Shown: piece after piece, positions 18,761 to 27,707 of the stretch
How the letters are laid out: the number at the start of each line of letters is the position of its first letter
Numbering within the stretch: the first letter of the stretch is position 1
DNA from: Yeosuana sp043876835
GTDB lineage: Bacteria; Bacteroidota; Bacteroidia; Flavobacteriales; Flavobacteriaceae
Assembly: GCF_043876835.1 (NCBI RefSeq)
Contig: NZ_JBAWJZ010000002.1
Span: 248,001-312,000, forward strand
DNA length: 64,000 nt
Direction: 5' to 3'
Notes under the pieces: generated by a model
What the model saw: the letters and a program-made list of their open reading frames with translations, nothing else
Database searches by the model: none
Told to the model about the DNA's origin: nothing
Translations under genes and position numbers: made by a program

Positions 18761-19741
18761 TTATTGTTTTATTAATTTTTTTGTGACACTTCCTTTGTCT
18801 GAAATTAATTTTACTAAGTAAATGCCTTTTGTTAATCGGTTAATATCAATTTTTGAGTTGTTCGAATCAACTTGAGTTTTTAATATTGATTTTCCTAAAA
18901 TATCAAAAATTTCTACTTTTAAAGACTGATTTGTTTTTATGTTAAAATAATTTTCTGAAGTTGGATTAGGGTAAATTTTAAAGTCTGAATCTGTAAAATC
19001 ATTTGTTGATAATGTATTCCATCTGTTTTCAGCTAATGTTCCTCCCCATATTACCGTTGCTAAATAAGGGTTGTCTATAAATGGATTTCTATTGCCTTGA
19101 GCAGCACTGATAACTTTATTTCTATGATCTTCAAAAGGTGATACAGGATCTTCAACATTCCATTGTAAAAATAAACTCAATGAGCCAACTTCATCAAATG
19201 GTTCAGCATATCTTAAGTTCAAGTACATAATCATTCTAGCAACATCACCTTTCCATTCATCACCAGGATACCAGCTACTTCCTAAATCTGAATAACTTCC
19301 AGATCCATTAGCAAAAGGTTTGTTAGCTCTACTAGAATTTATACTAATATCACAGGATCTCAAATGATGAAGATCGCCTTCGGCAGTACTTCCAATTAAG
19401 GACTGAGGGTATACATGTTCAGTATTAAATGTTTGTGGCATATAGCTATTGTTTCCAGAAAGATACTCTTCCCAATAGCGACTTTCACCACTGTAAATTA
19501 AAATTACATTTGAAGGGTTTGATAGATCCTCGTCTGCATCATATAGATAATCATGTCGGTCTGTATAGGCTAAAAAAGTTGTGTGTTTTGCAATGGTTTC
19601 TGTAGCTAAATTGTTGTACAAAGGAGTTCCTGATAAGGAAAAATCAACATTACTGTAATAGCTTTGAAGTTCTGTTGGTGGTGTAAGTTGAGCAAAACAA
19701 ACTGAGGTTACTAATAAAAAATAAATGTAAGATTGCTTCAT
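18761..19741 (-). CDS. Secreted endonuclease I family nuclease with T9SS sorting domain
   Basis: This 326-residue protein has a signal peptide (to about residue 17, VCFAQ) and an endonuclease I (EndA/NucM-like, beta-beta-alpha metal) domain over about residues 25-235. The active-site block is NTEHVYPQSLIG followed by GDLHHLRSCD, and Asn/His metal contacts are plausible in SINSSRANKPF. The C-terminal 75 residues (KIYPNPTSENYFNI through GIYLVKLISDKGSVTKKLIKQ) form a type A T9SS sorting domain, so the enzyme should be secreted or surface-attached. It would act on extracellular DNA for nutrition or biofilm turnover. It begins 7 bases after the methyltransferase stop, an unexpected operon partner. 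Confidence 0.92.
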   Translation of the reverse strand: MKQSYIYFLLVTSVCFAQLTPPTELQSYYSNVDFSLSGTPLYNNLATETIAKHTTFLAYTDRHDYLYDADEDLSNPSNVILIYSGESRYWEEYLSGNNSYMPQTFNTEHVYPQSLIGSTAEGDLHHLRSCDISINSSRANKPFANGSGSYSDLGSSWYPGDEWKGDVARMIMYLNLRYAEPFDEVGSLSLFLQWNVEDPVSPFEDHRNKVISAAQGNRNPFIDNPYLATVIWGGTLAENRWNTLSTNDFTDSDFKIYPNPTSENYFNIKTNQSLKVEIFDILGKSILKTQVDSNNSKIDINRLTKGIYLVKLISDKGSVTKKLIKQ

Positions 19742-19748
19742 ATTGTAA

Positions 19749-20963
19749 TTATTGTTTACGTTCTAAAAGGGCCATATAAAACCCATCATATCCAGATTTG
19801 TGGGCTAATACCTTGTTGTCTTTTACAAAAGTAAAATTTTTCCCAGATTCTGATGTTAAGAATTTATCAACTTGATTTTGATTTTCAGACGGTAATATAG
19901 AACATGTTGCATACACCAGTTGACCACCAACTTTAACCATTTTAGAATATTGTTGTAAAATGTCTTGTTGTGTAATTTTTATTTTTTCAATAAAATCTGG
20001 TTGTAATTTCCATTTAGCATCTGGATTTCTTCTTAAAACACCTAAACCAGAACAAGGTGCATCAATCAATACTCTATCAGCCTTATCATATAATTTTTTA
20101 ATGACTTTTGTAGAATCAATACCTCGTGTTTCAATATTGAAAGCACCATTTCTCTTTGCTCTACGTTTTAATTCATGAAGTTTGTTTTCATAAATATCTA
20201 AGGCAATAATCTGCCCTTTGTTTTCCATTAAAGATGCAATATGAAGTGTTTTTCCTCCAGCTCCAGCACATGCATCAACCACACGCATGCCAGGTTGAAC
20301 ATTTAAAAATTCTGCTACTAATTGTGATGATGCGTCTTGTACTTCAAACAAACCATTTTTAAATTGCTCGGTTAAGAATACATTGGCACGCTCTTTTAGT
20401 TTTAATGCATTTGGATAATCCGGTAAAAAATTGCCTTCAATATCCTGGTCAAAAAGCTCGGCTTGTAGTTTTTCTTTAGTGGTTTTTAAAGTATTAACTC
20501 TTAAAATAACATCGGCTTGTTCATTTAAAGCAGCTATTTCTTTAGTCCAAAAAGCTTTACCAAGTTCTTTTTCTCCTAATTCATCTAACCAATCGGGAAT
20601 GGATTCTTTAAACTTTCTAATTTTAGAAAGTTCATCAAACTTACCTTTAATCTTTCGTGTTGGTGTATTTTCAAAGTAAGTCCAATCCGGTAGTTTTATA
20701 CCTTTTAAAGTAGCCCAAACAGCAAACATACGCCAAAGATTATCTCTAGTAAAGGGTTCTTTAACTTCTGCAATTTCAGCATATAAACGTTTCCATCTAA
20801 CAATATCGTAAGTGGTTTCAGCAACAAAAGCTCTGTCTCTAGATCCCCAACGTTTATCGCGTTTTAATAGTTGTTGAATGACTTTATCTGCATAATTTCC
20901 TTCGTTAAAGATTAATGTTAATCCATCAATGACTGAAAAGCATAAATTCCTGTGTAATCGCAT
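19749..20963 (-). CDS. rRNA (cytosine-C5)-methyltransferase, RsmB/Fmu family
   Basis: This 404-residue SAM-dependent m5C methyltransferase has an N-terminal NusB-like part and a C-terminal Rossmann domain. The SAM motif is VVDACAGAGGKTLHIA. The motif IV region is LIDAPCSGLGVLRRNPDAKWK, and the catalytic-Cys motif VI is VYATCSILPSENQ. The frame extends seven codons upstream (to 20984), but that start falls in the TAACTTTG -7 box at 20982-20989. I therefore place the start at MRLHRNL (20963). The target is probably 16S rRNA C967 or a neighbouring site, and family members are hard to separate by sequence alone. Confidence 0.88.
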   Translation of the reverse strand: MRLHRNLCFSVIDGLTLIFNEGNYADKVIQQLLKRDKRWGSRDRAFVAETTYDIVRWKRLYAEIAEVKEPFTRDNLWRMFAVWATLKGIKLPDWTYFENTPTRKIKGKFDELSKIRKFKESIPDWLDELGEKELGKAFWTKEIAALNEQADVILRVNTLKTTKEKLQAELFDQDIEGNFLPDYPNALKLKERANVFLTEQFKNGLFEVQDASSQLVAEFLNVQPGMRVVDACAGAGGKTLHIASLMENKGQIIALDIYENKLHELKRRAKRNGAFNIETRGIDSTKVIKKLYDKADRVLIDAPCSGLGVLRRNPDAKWKLQPDFIEKIKITQQDILQQYSKMVKVGGQLVYATCSILPSENQNQVDKFLTSESGKNFTFVKDNKVLAHKSGYDGFYMALLERKQ

Positions 20964-20981
20964 GTTGTTTAAATAAGTGTG

Positions 20982-20989
20982 CAAAGTTA
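20982..20989 (-). promoter_or_regulatory. -7 promoter box of the methyltransferase-nuclease pair
   Basis: The minus strand reads TAACTTTG (TAnnTTTG), about 20 bases upstream of the chosen ATG at 20961-20963. It decides the start codon by overlapping the alternative upstream start. Confidence 0.55.
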
Positions 20990-21068
20990 CGTTTAAAATG
21001 TTTATTTGTTTAATCGTTTATAAGTTTATTGGTGTAGCTTTTCTATTTTTATAAAAATTTTAAATTAA

Positions 21069-22115
21069 ATGAAACAGTTCAGGTTTGTTTTTTTGTTGGC
21101 TTTAATAATTTTTTCTTGTAAAGAAAAGGAGGTTTTCGTACCAAGAAATTTTTCATCGGTTGAAATAAAAGCCATATTCTCTGACTCTTTGCTGAGTATT
21201 AGAGCTATTGAAATACTTGATGATGGAAGTTTAGCATTTGCTGCTAATAATGGAATTTATGGGCTTTATAACTCTATGAAGGAAAGTTGGTTGACTTCTA
21301 AACAAGAATATGATAGTTTGAATTTACATTTTAGAGCAATAGCTCATACATCAACAGATTTTTTTATGTTAAGTATTGAAAGTCCTGCTTTGCTATATAA
21401 AACAGGAGACTCTGGGCAAATGCAATTGGTTTATAAAGAAGAAGGGGAAGGTGTTTTTTACGATGCTATGACATTTTGGAATGACCAAGAAGGGATTGCA
21501 ATAGGAGATAGTATGAATAGTTGTTTATCTGTAATAGTAACTAGAGACGGTGGACTTTCTTGGAAAAAAATATCTTGTGAAAATTTGCCAAAAGCAGAAG
21601 AAGGAGAAGGTGCTTTTGCTGCAAGCAACACCAATATTAAAACTGTTGGCGATAAAACCTGGATTGCAACAACAGCAGGAAATATTTATTTTTCTGAGGA
21701 CAAAGGGATTTCATGGAAAGTGATTAAAACTCCAATTGTACAAAAAAGGAATACAGAAGGAATCTATTCTGTTGATTTTTATGATGATATGAATGGTTTT
21801 GCTATTGGAGGAGATTATACGAATCCGGAAAATAATGAAGCCAATAAAATAGTAACTCAAGATGGTGGTAAAACTTGGCAATTAGTTGGTCAAAATAAAA
21901 ATCCAAGTTATAGAAGTTGCGTGCAATATATTCCAAACAGAAAAGGGAAGGAGCTGGTGACTTTAGGATTTAAAGGAATTGATTTTTCTAATGATGCTGG
22001 TAATAATTGGAAGCATTTAAGTGATGAAGGCTTTTTTACCATTAGATTTTTGAATGATACAGTTGCTTATGCAGCTGGTAGTGGAAGAATTTCAAAATTA
22101 ATATTTAGAGAATAA
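21069..22115 (+). CDS. Asp-box (BNR-like) beta-propeller lipoprotein
   Basis: This 348-residue protein has a lipoprotein signal peptide (LIIFSCKEKE, Cys17). The body has at least four Asp-box repeats of the S/T-x-D-x-G-x-x-W type: TRDGGLSWKKI, SEDKGISWKVI, TQDGGKTWQLVG and SNDAGNNWKHLS. This predicts a six- or seven-bladed propeller of the sialidase/Ycf48-like superfamily. Catalytic sialidase residues (FRIP, Arg triad) are not evident, so a binding or assembly role is more likely. Database names for such proteins include oxidoreductase, for which I see no sequence basis. It is monocistronic, ending in a shared terminator. Confidence 0.8.
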   Translation: MKQFRFVFLLALIIFSCKEKEVFVPRNFSSVEIKAIFSDSLLSIRAIEILDDGSLAFAANNGIYGLYNSMKESWLTSKQEYDSLNLHFRAIAHTSTDFFMLSIESPALLYKTGDSGQMQLVYKEEGEGVFYDAMTFWNDQEGIAIGDSMNSCLSVIVTRDGGLSWKKISCENLPKAEEGEGAFAASNTNIKTVGDKTWIATTAGNIYFSEDKGISWKVIKTPIVQKRNTEGIYSVDFYDDMNGFAIGGDYTNPENNEANKIVTQDGGKTWQLVGQNKNPSYRSCVQYIPNRKGKELVTLGFKGIDFSNDAGNNWKHLSDEGFFTIRFLNDTVAYAAGSGRISKLIFRE

Positions 22116-22145
22116 AAAAAGAGAAACTTAAGTTTCTCTTTTTTT
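22114..22145. terminator. Bidirectional terminator (22.1 kb)
   Basis: A perfect palindrome centred on CTTAAG (core GAGAAACTTAAGTTTCTC) is flanked by seven A and seven T bases. It serves the propeller lipoprotein gene and the Spy-like gene, whose stop codon it touches. Confidence 0.85.
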
Positions 22146-22584
22146 ATTCTTTAGGACCGTGTCCTAAACGTCTGTTTTTAAATTCTTCAAACATTTTATG
22201 TTTAAAATCATCTTCAACCTTTTCCAATAAAATAATTTTTTTAGCAGAAATTATTTTAGATAAATCATCAATAAAATTATCTTTTAAAATTCTTCTTTTT
22301 GTATCGAAAGAGCGCATTTTTTTCAATAACAATACAGCTTCTTCTTCTTTGAGGGTTTCAAAATTAATATTTTTCCTGTCCTCAAAAGCTTGTTTTTTAA
22401 GACTGAAATTTTCTTCTTCAAAGGCATTGTAAATAGGCCAAAACTGTTGCGCTTCTTTTTTTGATAAATCCAGCTTTTCAGTTATGAATGCTATTTTTAA
22501 GGATTTAATTTTATCTCTATTAGGTTGTGAAAAAGATAGTAGTGAAAAACTTATAATAAAGACAATGCTTGTTATTGTTTTCAT
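22144..22584 (-). CDS. Periplasmic Spy/CpxP-like helical protein, third gene of an ECF sigma operon
   Basis: This 146-residue protein has a signal peptide (LLSFSQ, about residue 20) and an otherwise all-helical, charged body. The segment LDLSKKEAQQFWPIYNAFEEEN resembles the LTxxQ-type motif of Spy/CpxP periplasmic chaperones and of small Bacteroidota proteins named 'sensor of ECF-type sigma factor'. It starts 1 base after the anti-sigma-like gene's stop, so the three genes (sigma, anti-sigma-like, this one) form one operon. It could sense envelope stress and signal to the anti-sigma protein. That role is inferred from position. Confidence 0.75.
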   Translation of the reverse strand: MKTITSIVFIISFSLLSFSQPNRDKIKSLKIAFITEKLDLSKKEAQQFWPIYNAFEEENFSLKKQAFEDRKNINFETLKEEEAVLLLKKMRSFDTKRRILKDNFIDDLSKIISAKKIILLEKVEDDFKHKMFEEFKNRRLGHGPKE

Positions 22585-22585
22585 T

Positions 22586-23092
22586 TTAATTGTTGTTTGT
22601 AATTATTTCTTCGATTTCTAAATTATCTAAAACATAATTTTCTAATGTTTCAGGATTTAAATTATTGTTTGTAAAGTTGATTTCTGATAAATCTTCATTT
22701 GAAAAAAGCGAAGCCATTTCGTTAGGTTCCAATTCTTCTGTTAAGATGTAATTTTCAATAGATGCTGTTTCTATTTTATCAATGCTTAATGTCGAATTTT
22801 TATTAAACATAACACCTAACATAATTATTACACTAGCTGCTATTGGTGCAGCATAAGTGATTTTTTTCCATGAGAATAGTTTTAAAACTTTTACTTCTTT
22901 TTGATCTTTAATTGTATTAAGAATTTTATCGTCTAATGTTTCAAAATAGTTTTCCGGCACTTTAAATCCAGAATTAGCTGATGTTTCCTTAAGTTTTAAT
23001 TCACTTAAAAATGCATATTCAAAGTTTTCAAAGTAATTTTCAGGTACTTTAAAGCCAGTTTTATTGATATTTTTTAAACTATTTTTTTTCAT
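22586..23092 (-). CDS. Anti-sigma-like single-pass membrane protein with repeated FKVPENYFE motif
   Basis: This 168-residue protein lies between an ECF sigma gene and a Spy-like gene. One transmembrane helix is clear (ITYAAPIAASVIIMLGVMF, about residues 93-111). The cytoplasmic N-terminal part contains the same motif twice, TGFKVPENYFENFE and SGFKVPENYFETLD, about 32 residues apart. The acidic C-terminus (EELEPNEMASLF, DNLEIEEIITNNN) would be periplasmic. There is no zinc-binding ZAS motif. By topology and position it is the candidate anti-sigma factor, although no family is recognised firmly. Confidence 0.7.
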   Translation of the reverse strand: MKKNSLKNINKTGFKVPENYFENFEYAFLSELKLKETSANSGFKVPENYFETLDDKILNTIKDQKEVKVLKLFSWKKITYAAPIAASVIIMLGVMFNKNSTLSIDKIETASIENYILTEELEPNEMASLFSNEDLSEINFTNNNLNPETLENYVLDNLEIEEIITNNN

Positions 23093-23125
23093 TACTTAAT
23101 TATGACTATTTTTTCTTCTAAAGGT

Positions 23126-23668
23126 TTAATTTTTAATTAAATACTCTTCAATTTTTTTTACTGCAATATGGTATGAGGCTTTAAGGGCTCCTTCGCTTGT
23201 TTCTAAAATATCTGCCATGTCTTTGAATTTTATTTCTTCAAAATACCTCATATTAAATACTAATTGTTGTTTTTGAGGTAATGTTGCAATGGCTTGTTGT
23301 AGTTTTAACTGAATTTTATCACCTTCAAAGTAAACATCGGTAGTTAAATTGCTTAATGTTAAGTTCTGGGATTCTTCATTAGTAATTTGAAGTCGTTTGG
23401 CATTATTGTTTATAAATGTAATGGCTTCATTAGTGGCAATTCTATACATCCAAGAGAACAATTTACTATCTCCTTTAAAGTTATCAATATTTTTAAAAAC
23501 CTTAATAAATGTGTTTTGTAAAACATCATCAGCATCATCATGTGATTTTACAATATTACGAATGTGCCAGTATAAACGCTCTTTATATTGAGATACTAAC
23601 TCTTTAAAGGCGAAATCAACATTTTTTTTTGATTTTAGTTGTTCTACTAGCTCAGATTCAATAATCAC
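23126..23668 (-). CDS. ECF subfamily RNA polymerase sigma factor
   Basis: This 180-residue sigma-70 family protein has only regions 2 and 4. Region 2 is visible as DDADDVLQNTFIKVFKNIDNF and LFSWMYRIATNEAITFIN, and region 4 as LPQKQQLVFNMRYFEEIKFKDMADIL with ALKASYHIAVKKIEEYL. The start is a GTG (23666-23668) because no in-frame ATG is near. It heads an operon with an anti-sigma-like membrane protein and a Spy-like protein, and probably transcribes itself from the ECF-type promoter at 23689-23711. Confidence 0.92.
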   Translation of the reverse strand: MIIESELVEQLKSKKNVDFAFKELVSQYKERLYWHIRNIVKSHDDADDVLQNTFIKVFKNIDNFKGDSKLFSWMYRIATNEAITFINNNAKRLQITNEESQNLTLSNLTTDVYFEGDKIQLKLQQAIATLPQKQQLVFNMRYFEEIKFKDMADILETSEGALKASYHIAVKKIEEYLIKN

Positions 23669-23688
23669 AAGTTGAATTTTTGTGTTTA

Positions 23689-23711
23689 GACATATGAATA
23701 TACTAAAAGTT
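23689..23711 (-). promoter_or_regulatory. Candidate autoregulatory ECF promoter
   Basis: The minus strand has AAC (23709-23711), a 16-base spacer, then TGTC (23689-23692). This resembles the ECF pattern AAC-N16-CGTC seen exactly at 58607-58629 in front of another ECF sigma gene. It starts about 20 bases before the GTG start. No TAnnTTTG box is present. Confidence 0.4.
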
Positions 23712-23922
23712 TAATTTCTTTCTTGATTTTTAATATTATATAAGAAAATACATAAAAACATAAATATTTAATAGTCAATACATTGAAATATAAATCATCG
23801 ATGAAATGCAATATATTACGACAAAATACATTTTTTTCTTGCAAGATAATTTTATTTGTATTACTTTTACTGTATAGAAAATCTACTTATGTTGTTAGGT
23901 TGCCCCAAGTCTAGCAATGAAC

Positions 23923-23958
23923 AAAAAAAGGATAGAAGCCCAAATCTCTATCCTTTTT
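23923..23958 (-). terminator. Terminator of the ABC exporter gene
   Basis: Arms AAAAAGGATAGA and TCTATCCTTTTT with a 10-base loop. On the minus strand a T run follows. The rest of the 311-base gap 23669-23979 is AT-rich and I see no gene in it beyond the sigma promoter. Confidence 0.8.
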
Positions 23959-23979
23959 ACTTTTAATTAAACCAGCTAT

Positions 23980-25815
23980 TTATTCAAAGCTTTGCATATC
24001 GACAAGTTTTTTATAAATACCTTTTTTAGCAATAAGTTCTGTATGTTTTCCTTTTTCAACAATTTCACCTTTATTTAACACTACAATTTCATCAGCATTT
24101 TGAATAGTTGACAGTCGGTGAGCAATTACAATAGAGGTTCTGTTTTTCATCATATTTTCTAATGCTACTTGCACTAAACGTTCGCTTTCTGTATCAAGTG
24201 CCGAAGTAGCTTCGTCTAAAACCATAATAGGTGGACTTTTTAATACAGCTCTAGCAATACTTAAACGTTGTTTTTGGCCACCCGAAAGTTTGTTTCCTGC
24301 GTCACCTATATTTGTATTTATGCCTTCTGGTAAATCTTTAACAAATTCCCAAGCATTGGCAACTTTTAATGCTTCAATAACTTCTTCATCTGTAGCATTG
24401 TCTTTTCCTAATTTCAGATTGTTTTTAATACTATCGTTAAATAGAATGGCATCTTGTGTTACAATACCTAACTGGCTTCTTAAAGAACTTGTAGTTAAAT
24501 CACGAATATCAATATTGTCAATTAAAATACTTCCTTTATTAACGTCATAAAATCGAGTGATTAAATTGGCAATTGTTGATTTTCCACTTCCTGATTGACC
24601 CACCAAAGCTATTGTTTTTCCTTTTGGGATGTTAAGAGAGAAATTTTTCAATACATATTCGTTTTCATATTTAAATGAAATATTATTAAAAACTATTTCA
24701 GTGTCAAAACCAGTCTTTACAATAGCATTTTCTTTATCTTTTAATGGATTTGGCGTATCTATAATTTCTTGAATACGCTCTGCAGCTGCATCTCCTTGCT
24801 TGATATTATAAAGCCCTCTTGAAATAGCTTTAGCTGGAGTTAGTATGTAATATGCTAAACCCATATAGACTAAAAATGAACTTCCATTAAGGCCTCCAGA
24901 ACTTCCTTCATTTAAAACGAGTTGGCCACCATACCATAATAGAACAGCAATAACACAAATACCTAAAACTTCACTAGCTGGAGATGCTAGGTTTTGACGA
25001 TTTAGTAATTTATTTGAAAAGTTGTAAAAACGATTTGAAGATTCTTGAAATCTAGTATCGAATTTTTCTTCGGCATTAAAACCTTTTATAATCCGTAACC
25101 CTGTTAAAGTTTCCTCAAGCGTAGATAAAATGACACCTTGTTCCTTTTGAACACGGTCTGATTTTCTTTTTAAACTTTTACCAATTCTAGAAATGATTAA
25201 ACCTGTAATGGGAATAAAAATAAAAACAAATAGTGTAAGACTTGGACTTAAATAAAGCATAGCTATTATTGTGAAAATAATAGTTAAAGGTTCTCTTATA
25301 ATAAGCTCAAGAACAGGAAGCATTGAGTATTGTAGTGTTGAAACATCGTTAGTTACACGTGCCATGATATCGCCTTTTTTTTGTTCGGAAAAATAGGAAA
25401 GAGGCAATTCAACCGTTTTTTTGTATACAGCATTTCTAAGATCTCTAACAACTCCATTTCTTAAAAACACCATAAAGTAATTTGCTAAATAGCCAAATAA
25501 ATTTTTAAGTAAAAAGGCAACTACAATTAATCCAACAACAAAAATCAATGCTTTAGAATTGTCACCACCAGTATATTCGTGCATTTGGTAAACAAGCTGA
25601 TTTTCTAGATATTTCCCTAATTTAGATATACCTTGATAAACTGGTTTAATTATAATAGCATCTTTTTTTTGCTTAAAAATCACATCTAACATTGGTTTTA
25701 TTGCAATCATAGATATTGTGCTAAATAGAGCAAACAATATATTAGAAATAATATGTCCTATAGCATAACTTTTATACGGTTTTGCGTATTTTAATATGTT
25801 TAAAAATTGATTCAT
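23980..25815 (-). CDS. ABC exporter, permease fused to ATPase (MsbA-like)
   Basis: This 611-residue half-transporter has six N-terminal membrane helices (about residues 15-330) and a C-terminal nucleotide-binding domain. It shows Walker A GQSGSGKSTIANLI, the Q-loop GIVTQDAILFND, signature LSGGQKQRLSIARAVL, Walker B IMVLDEATSALD and H-loop IAHRLSTIQ. It should work as a homodimer. MsbA-type lipid A or general lipid/drug export is the usual role, but substrate cannot be read from sequence. It lies downstream of the phosphohexomutase gene behind a strong terminator, so it is probably transcribed independently. Confidence 0.9.
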   Translation of the reverse strand: MNQFLNILKYAKPYKSYAIGHIISNILFALFSTISMIAIKPMLDVIFKQKKDAIIIKPVYQGISKLGKYLENQLVYQMHEYTGGDNSKALIFVVGLIVVAFLLKNLFGYLANYFMVFLRNGVVRDLRNAVYKKTVELPLSYFSEQKKGDIMARVTNDVSTLQYSMLPVLELIIREPLTIIFTIIAMLYLSPSLTLFVFIFIPITGLIISRIGKSLKRKSDRVQKEQGVILSTLEETLTGLRIIKGFNAEEKFDTRFQESSNRFYNFSNKLLNRQNLASPASEVLGICVIAVLLWYGGQLVLNEGSSGGLNGSSFLVYMGLAYYILTPAKAISRGLYNIKQGDAAAERIQEIIDTPNPLKDKENAIVKTGFDTEIVFNNISFKYENEYVLKNFSLNIPKGKTIALVGQSGSGKSTIANLITRFYDVNKGSILIDNIDIRDLTTSSLRSQLGIVTQDAILFNDSIKNNLKLGKDNATDEEVIEALKVANAWEFVKDLPEGINTNIGDAGNKLSGGQKQRLSIARAVLKSPPIMVLDEATSALDTESERLVQVALENMMKNRTSIVIAHRLSTIQNADEIVVLNKGEIVEKGKHTELIAKKGIYKKLVDMQSFE

Positions 25816-25833
25816 TAAATAAGAATTGTCTGT

Positions 25834-25874
25834 TTAAAAAACATGCTTTTATGATATTACCATAAAAGCATGTT
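25834..25874 (-). terminator. Terminator of the phosphohexomutase gene
   Basis: Arms of 14 bases, AACATGCTTTTATG (25839-25852 region) and CATAAAAGCATGTT (25861-25874), with a 7-8 base loop. On the minus strand the T run follows. It insulates the ABC exporter gene. Confidence 0.8.
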
Positions 25875-25896
25875 AATTTGGCAAAGATATGGGTTA

Positions 25897-27627
25897 TTAT
25901 ATTAATTTCATGTCTTTTAGAATAGCTTGTGCCTTTGCATCAAGCAAAGCTTCGGTTGTTTTAAAATCTGCTACCGATTTTAATGTTGTATTTACACTTA
26001 CATAAAACTTGATTTTTGGCTCGGTTCCGCTAGGTCTTAAAGCAACTTGACTACCATCTTCTGTATAATAAATTAATACATTTGATTTTGGAATGTCAAT
26101 AGAAGTTTCTTCTCCAGTAACCATGTTTTTAGTTATTGAAAGTTCATAATCTTCAATTTTTACAACTTTTGAGCCATTAACTATTTTAAGAGGATTTTCG
26201 CGAGCATCTATCATCATTTGCTTAATTTCTTGAGCACCTTCAATCCCTTTTTTAGTTAGTGACACCAATTTTTCTTTATAAAAACCATGTTCTATATAAA
26301 GTTTTATAAGGTGATTATAAAAAGAGCTTCCGTTAGATTTTGCTAATGCTGCAATTTCGCATGCTAAAAGTGTTGAGGTTACAGCATCTTTATCACGAAC
26401 AAAATCACCAACCATGAAGCCAAAACTTTCTTCACCACCACCAATAAAATCAAGGTTTGAAAAATCTTTAATTAATTTGGCAATCCACTTGAATCCTGTA
26501 AGTACGATTTTGCTTTCTACATTGTATGCTTTACCTAAAACACTCATCATAGGTGTTGAAACAATTGTAGAGGCTATGAATTCTTTTCCTTTTAGTTTAT
26601 TTTCTGATTTCCATTTTTTAAGTAAGAAATCAGTCATCATCAACATGGTTTGATTTCCGTTTAGAAGCTCAAGTTTTCCTTCTAAATTTCTAACTGCAAC
26701 ACCTAATCTGTCACAATCCGGGTCTGTTCCAATAACAATGTCTGCATTTACTTTATCAGCTAATTCCAAAGCCATTTTTAATGCAGCAGGTTCTTCAGGA
26801 TTTGGAGAAGCTACTGTTGGAAAATCGCCATTTGGAACTTCTTGTTCTTTAACAATATGAACGTTTTTGTAACCAGCTCTTTTTAGAGTTTCTGGAACCA
26901 AAGTGATAGATGTGCCGTGTAAAGATGTAAAAACAATGGTTAAATTGTCTTTAGTTTCTTTAGGAATATTAAAACTTCCATTCTTTACGGAAGCATCAAT
27001 AAATACATTATCGACATCTTTACCTATATAATGAATGAGTTTTTCGTTTGCCTCAAACTTAATATTAGCGTAAGGTGTATCATTAATCTTGTTTACAATT
27101 TCCTCATCTTGTGGTGGTACCAACTGTCCGCCATCTTGCCAATACACTTTATAACCATTATATTCCGGTGGATTATGAGACGCTGTTAAAACAATGCCGC
27201 AATGACAATTTAAATGTTTTAGGGCAAATGATAATTCTGGAGTAGGACGTAAATCTTCAAATAAAAAAACTTCTATTCCATTAGCAGAGAATACGTTAGC
27301 AACAACTTTAGCTAAGGTTTTACTGTTGTGTCTGCAATCATAGGCTATTGCTACTTTAGGAGTTTCATTAGGGAAATAGTTAAGCATATATTCACTTAAA
27401 CCTTGTGTGCTTCTTCCTAGTGTATATTTGTTAATTCTATTAGTGCCAACACCCATAACACCTCGCATACCACCTGTACCAAATTCTAAATCTTTATAGA
27501 AACTTTCTTTTAAGCCTTCTGGGTTTAAAGCAATAGATTCTTTTATCTGATTTTGTGTGTCTTCATCAAAAACTGGTGTTAGCCATGTGTTAACGCGTTT
27601 CAATAGTTCTGGATCAATATGTATCAT
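25897..27627 (-). CDS. Phosphoglucomutase/phosphomannomutase family protein (PGM2-like)
   Basis: This 576-residue alpha-D-phosphohexomutase interconverts hexose 1- and 6-phosphates. The catalytic phosphoserine loop is TASHNPPEYNGYKVYW. The metal-binding loop is GTDPDCDRLGVAV, the sugar-specificity loop GGGEESFGFM and the phosphate-binding loop RPSGTEPKIKFY. Length and motifs match the PGM2/phosphopentomutase-like branch. It lies 80 bases after the glycosyltransferase gene on the same strand and could supply sugar phosphates for envelope glycan synthesis. Confidence 0.93.
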   Translation of the reverse strand: MIHIDPELLKRVNTWLTPVFDEDTQNQIKESIALNPEGLKESFYKDLEFGTGGMRGVMGVGTNRINKYTLGRSTQGLSEYMLNYFPNETPKVAIAYDCRHNSKTLAKVVANVFSANGIEVFLFEDLRPTPELSFALKHLNCHCGIVLTASHNPPEYNGYKVYWQDGGQLVPPQDEEIVNKINDTPYANIKFEANEKLIHYIGKDVDNVFIDASVKNGSFNIPKETKDNLTIVFTSLHGTSITLVPETLKRAGYKNVHIVKEQEVPNGDFPTVASPNPEEPAALKMALELADKVNADIVIGTDPDCDRLGVAVRNLEGKLELLNGNQTMLMMTDFLLKKWKSENKLKGKEFIASTIVSTPMMSVLGKAYNVESKIVLTGFKWIAKLIKDFSNLDFIGGGEESFGFMVGDFVRDKDAVTSTLLACEIAALAKSNGSSFYNHLIKLYIEHGFYKEKLVSLTKKGIEGAQEIKQMMIDARENPLKIVNGSKVVKIEDYELSITKNMVTGEETSIDIPKSNVLIYYTEDGSQVALRPSGTEPKIKFYVSVNTTLKSVADFKTTEALLDAKAQAILKDMKLI

Positions 27628-27707
27628 AATGGATTAAAATATTTTAAATATAAAAATAAACAAATTGAAGGAATAATTCTTTTTATCAATAGTAGTAAAC
27701 TTAACAA

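Noticed and set aside
23669..23979. Possible small gene or RNA in the 311-base gap
   Set aside because: Only the candidate ECF promoter and a terminator are visible; no ORF or conserved RNA signature.
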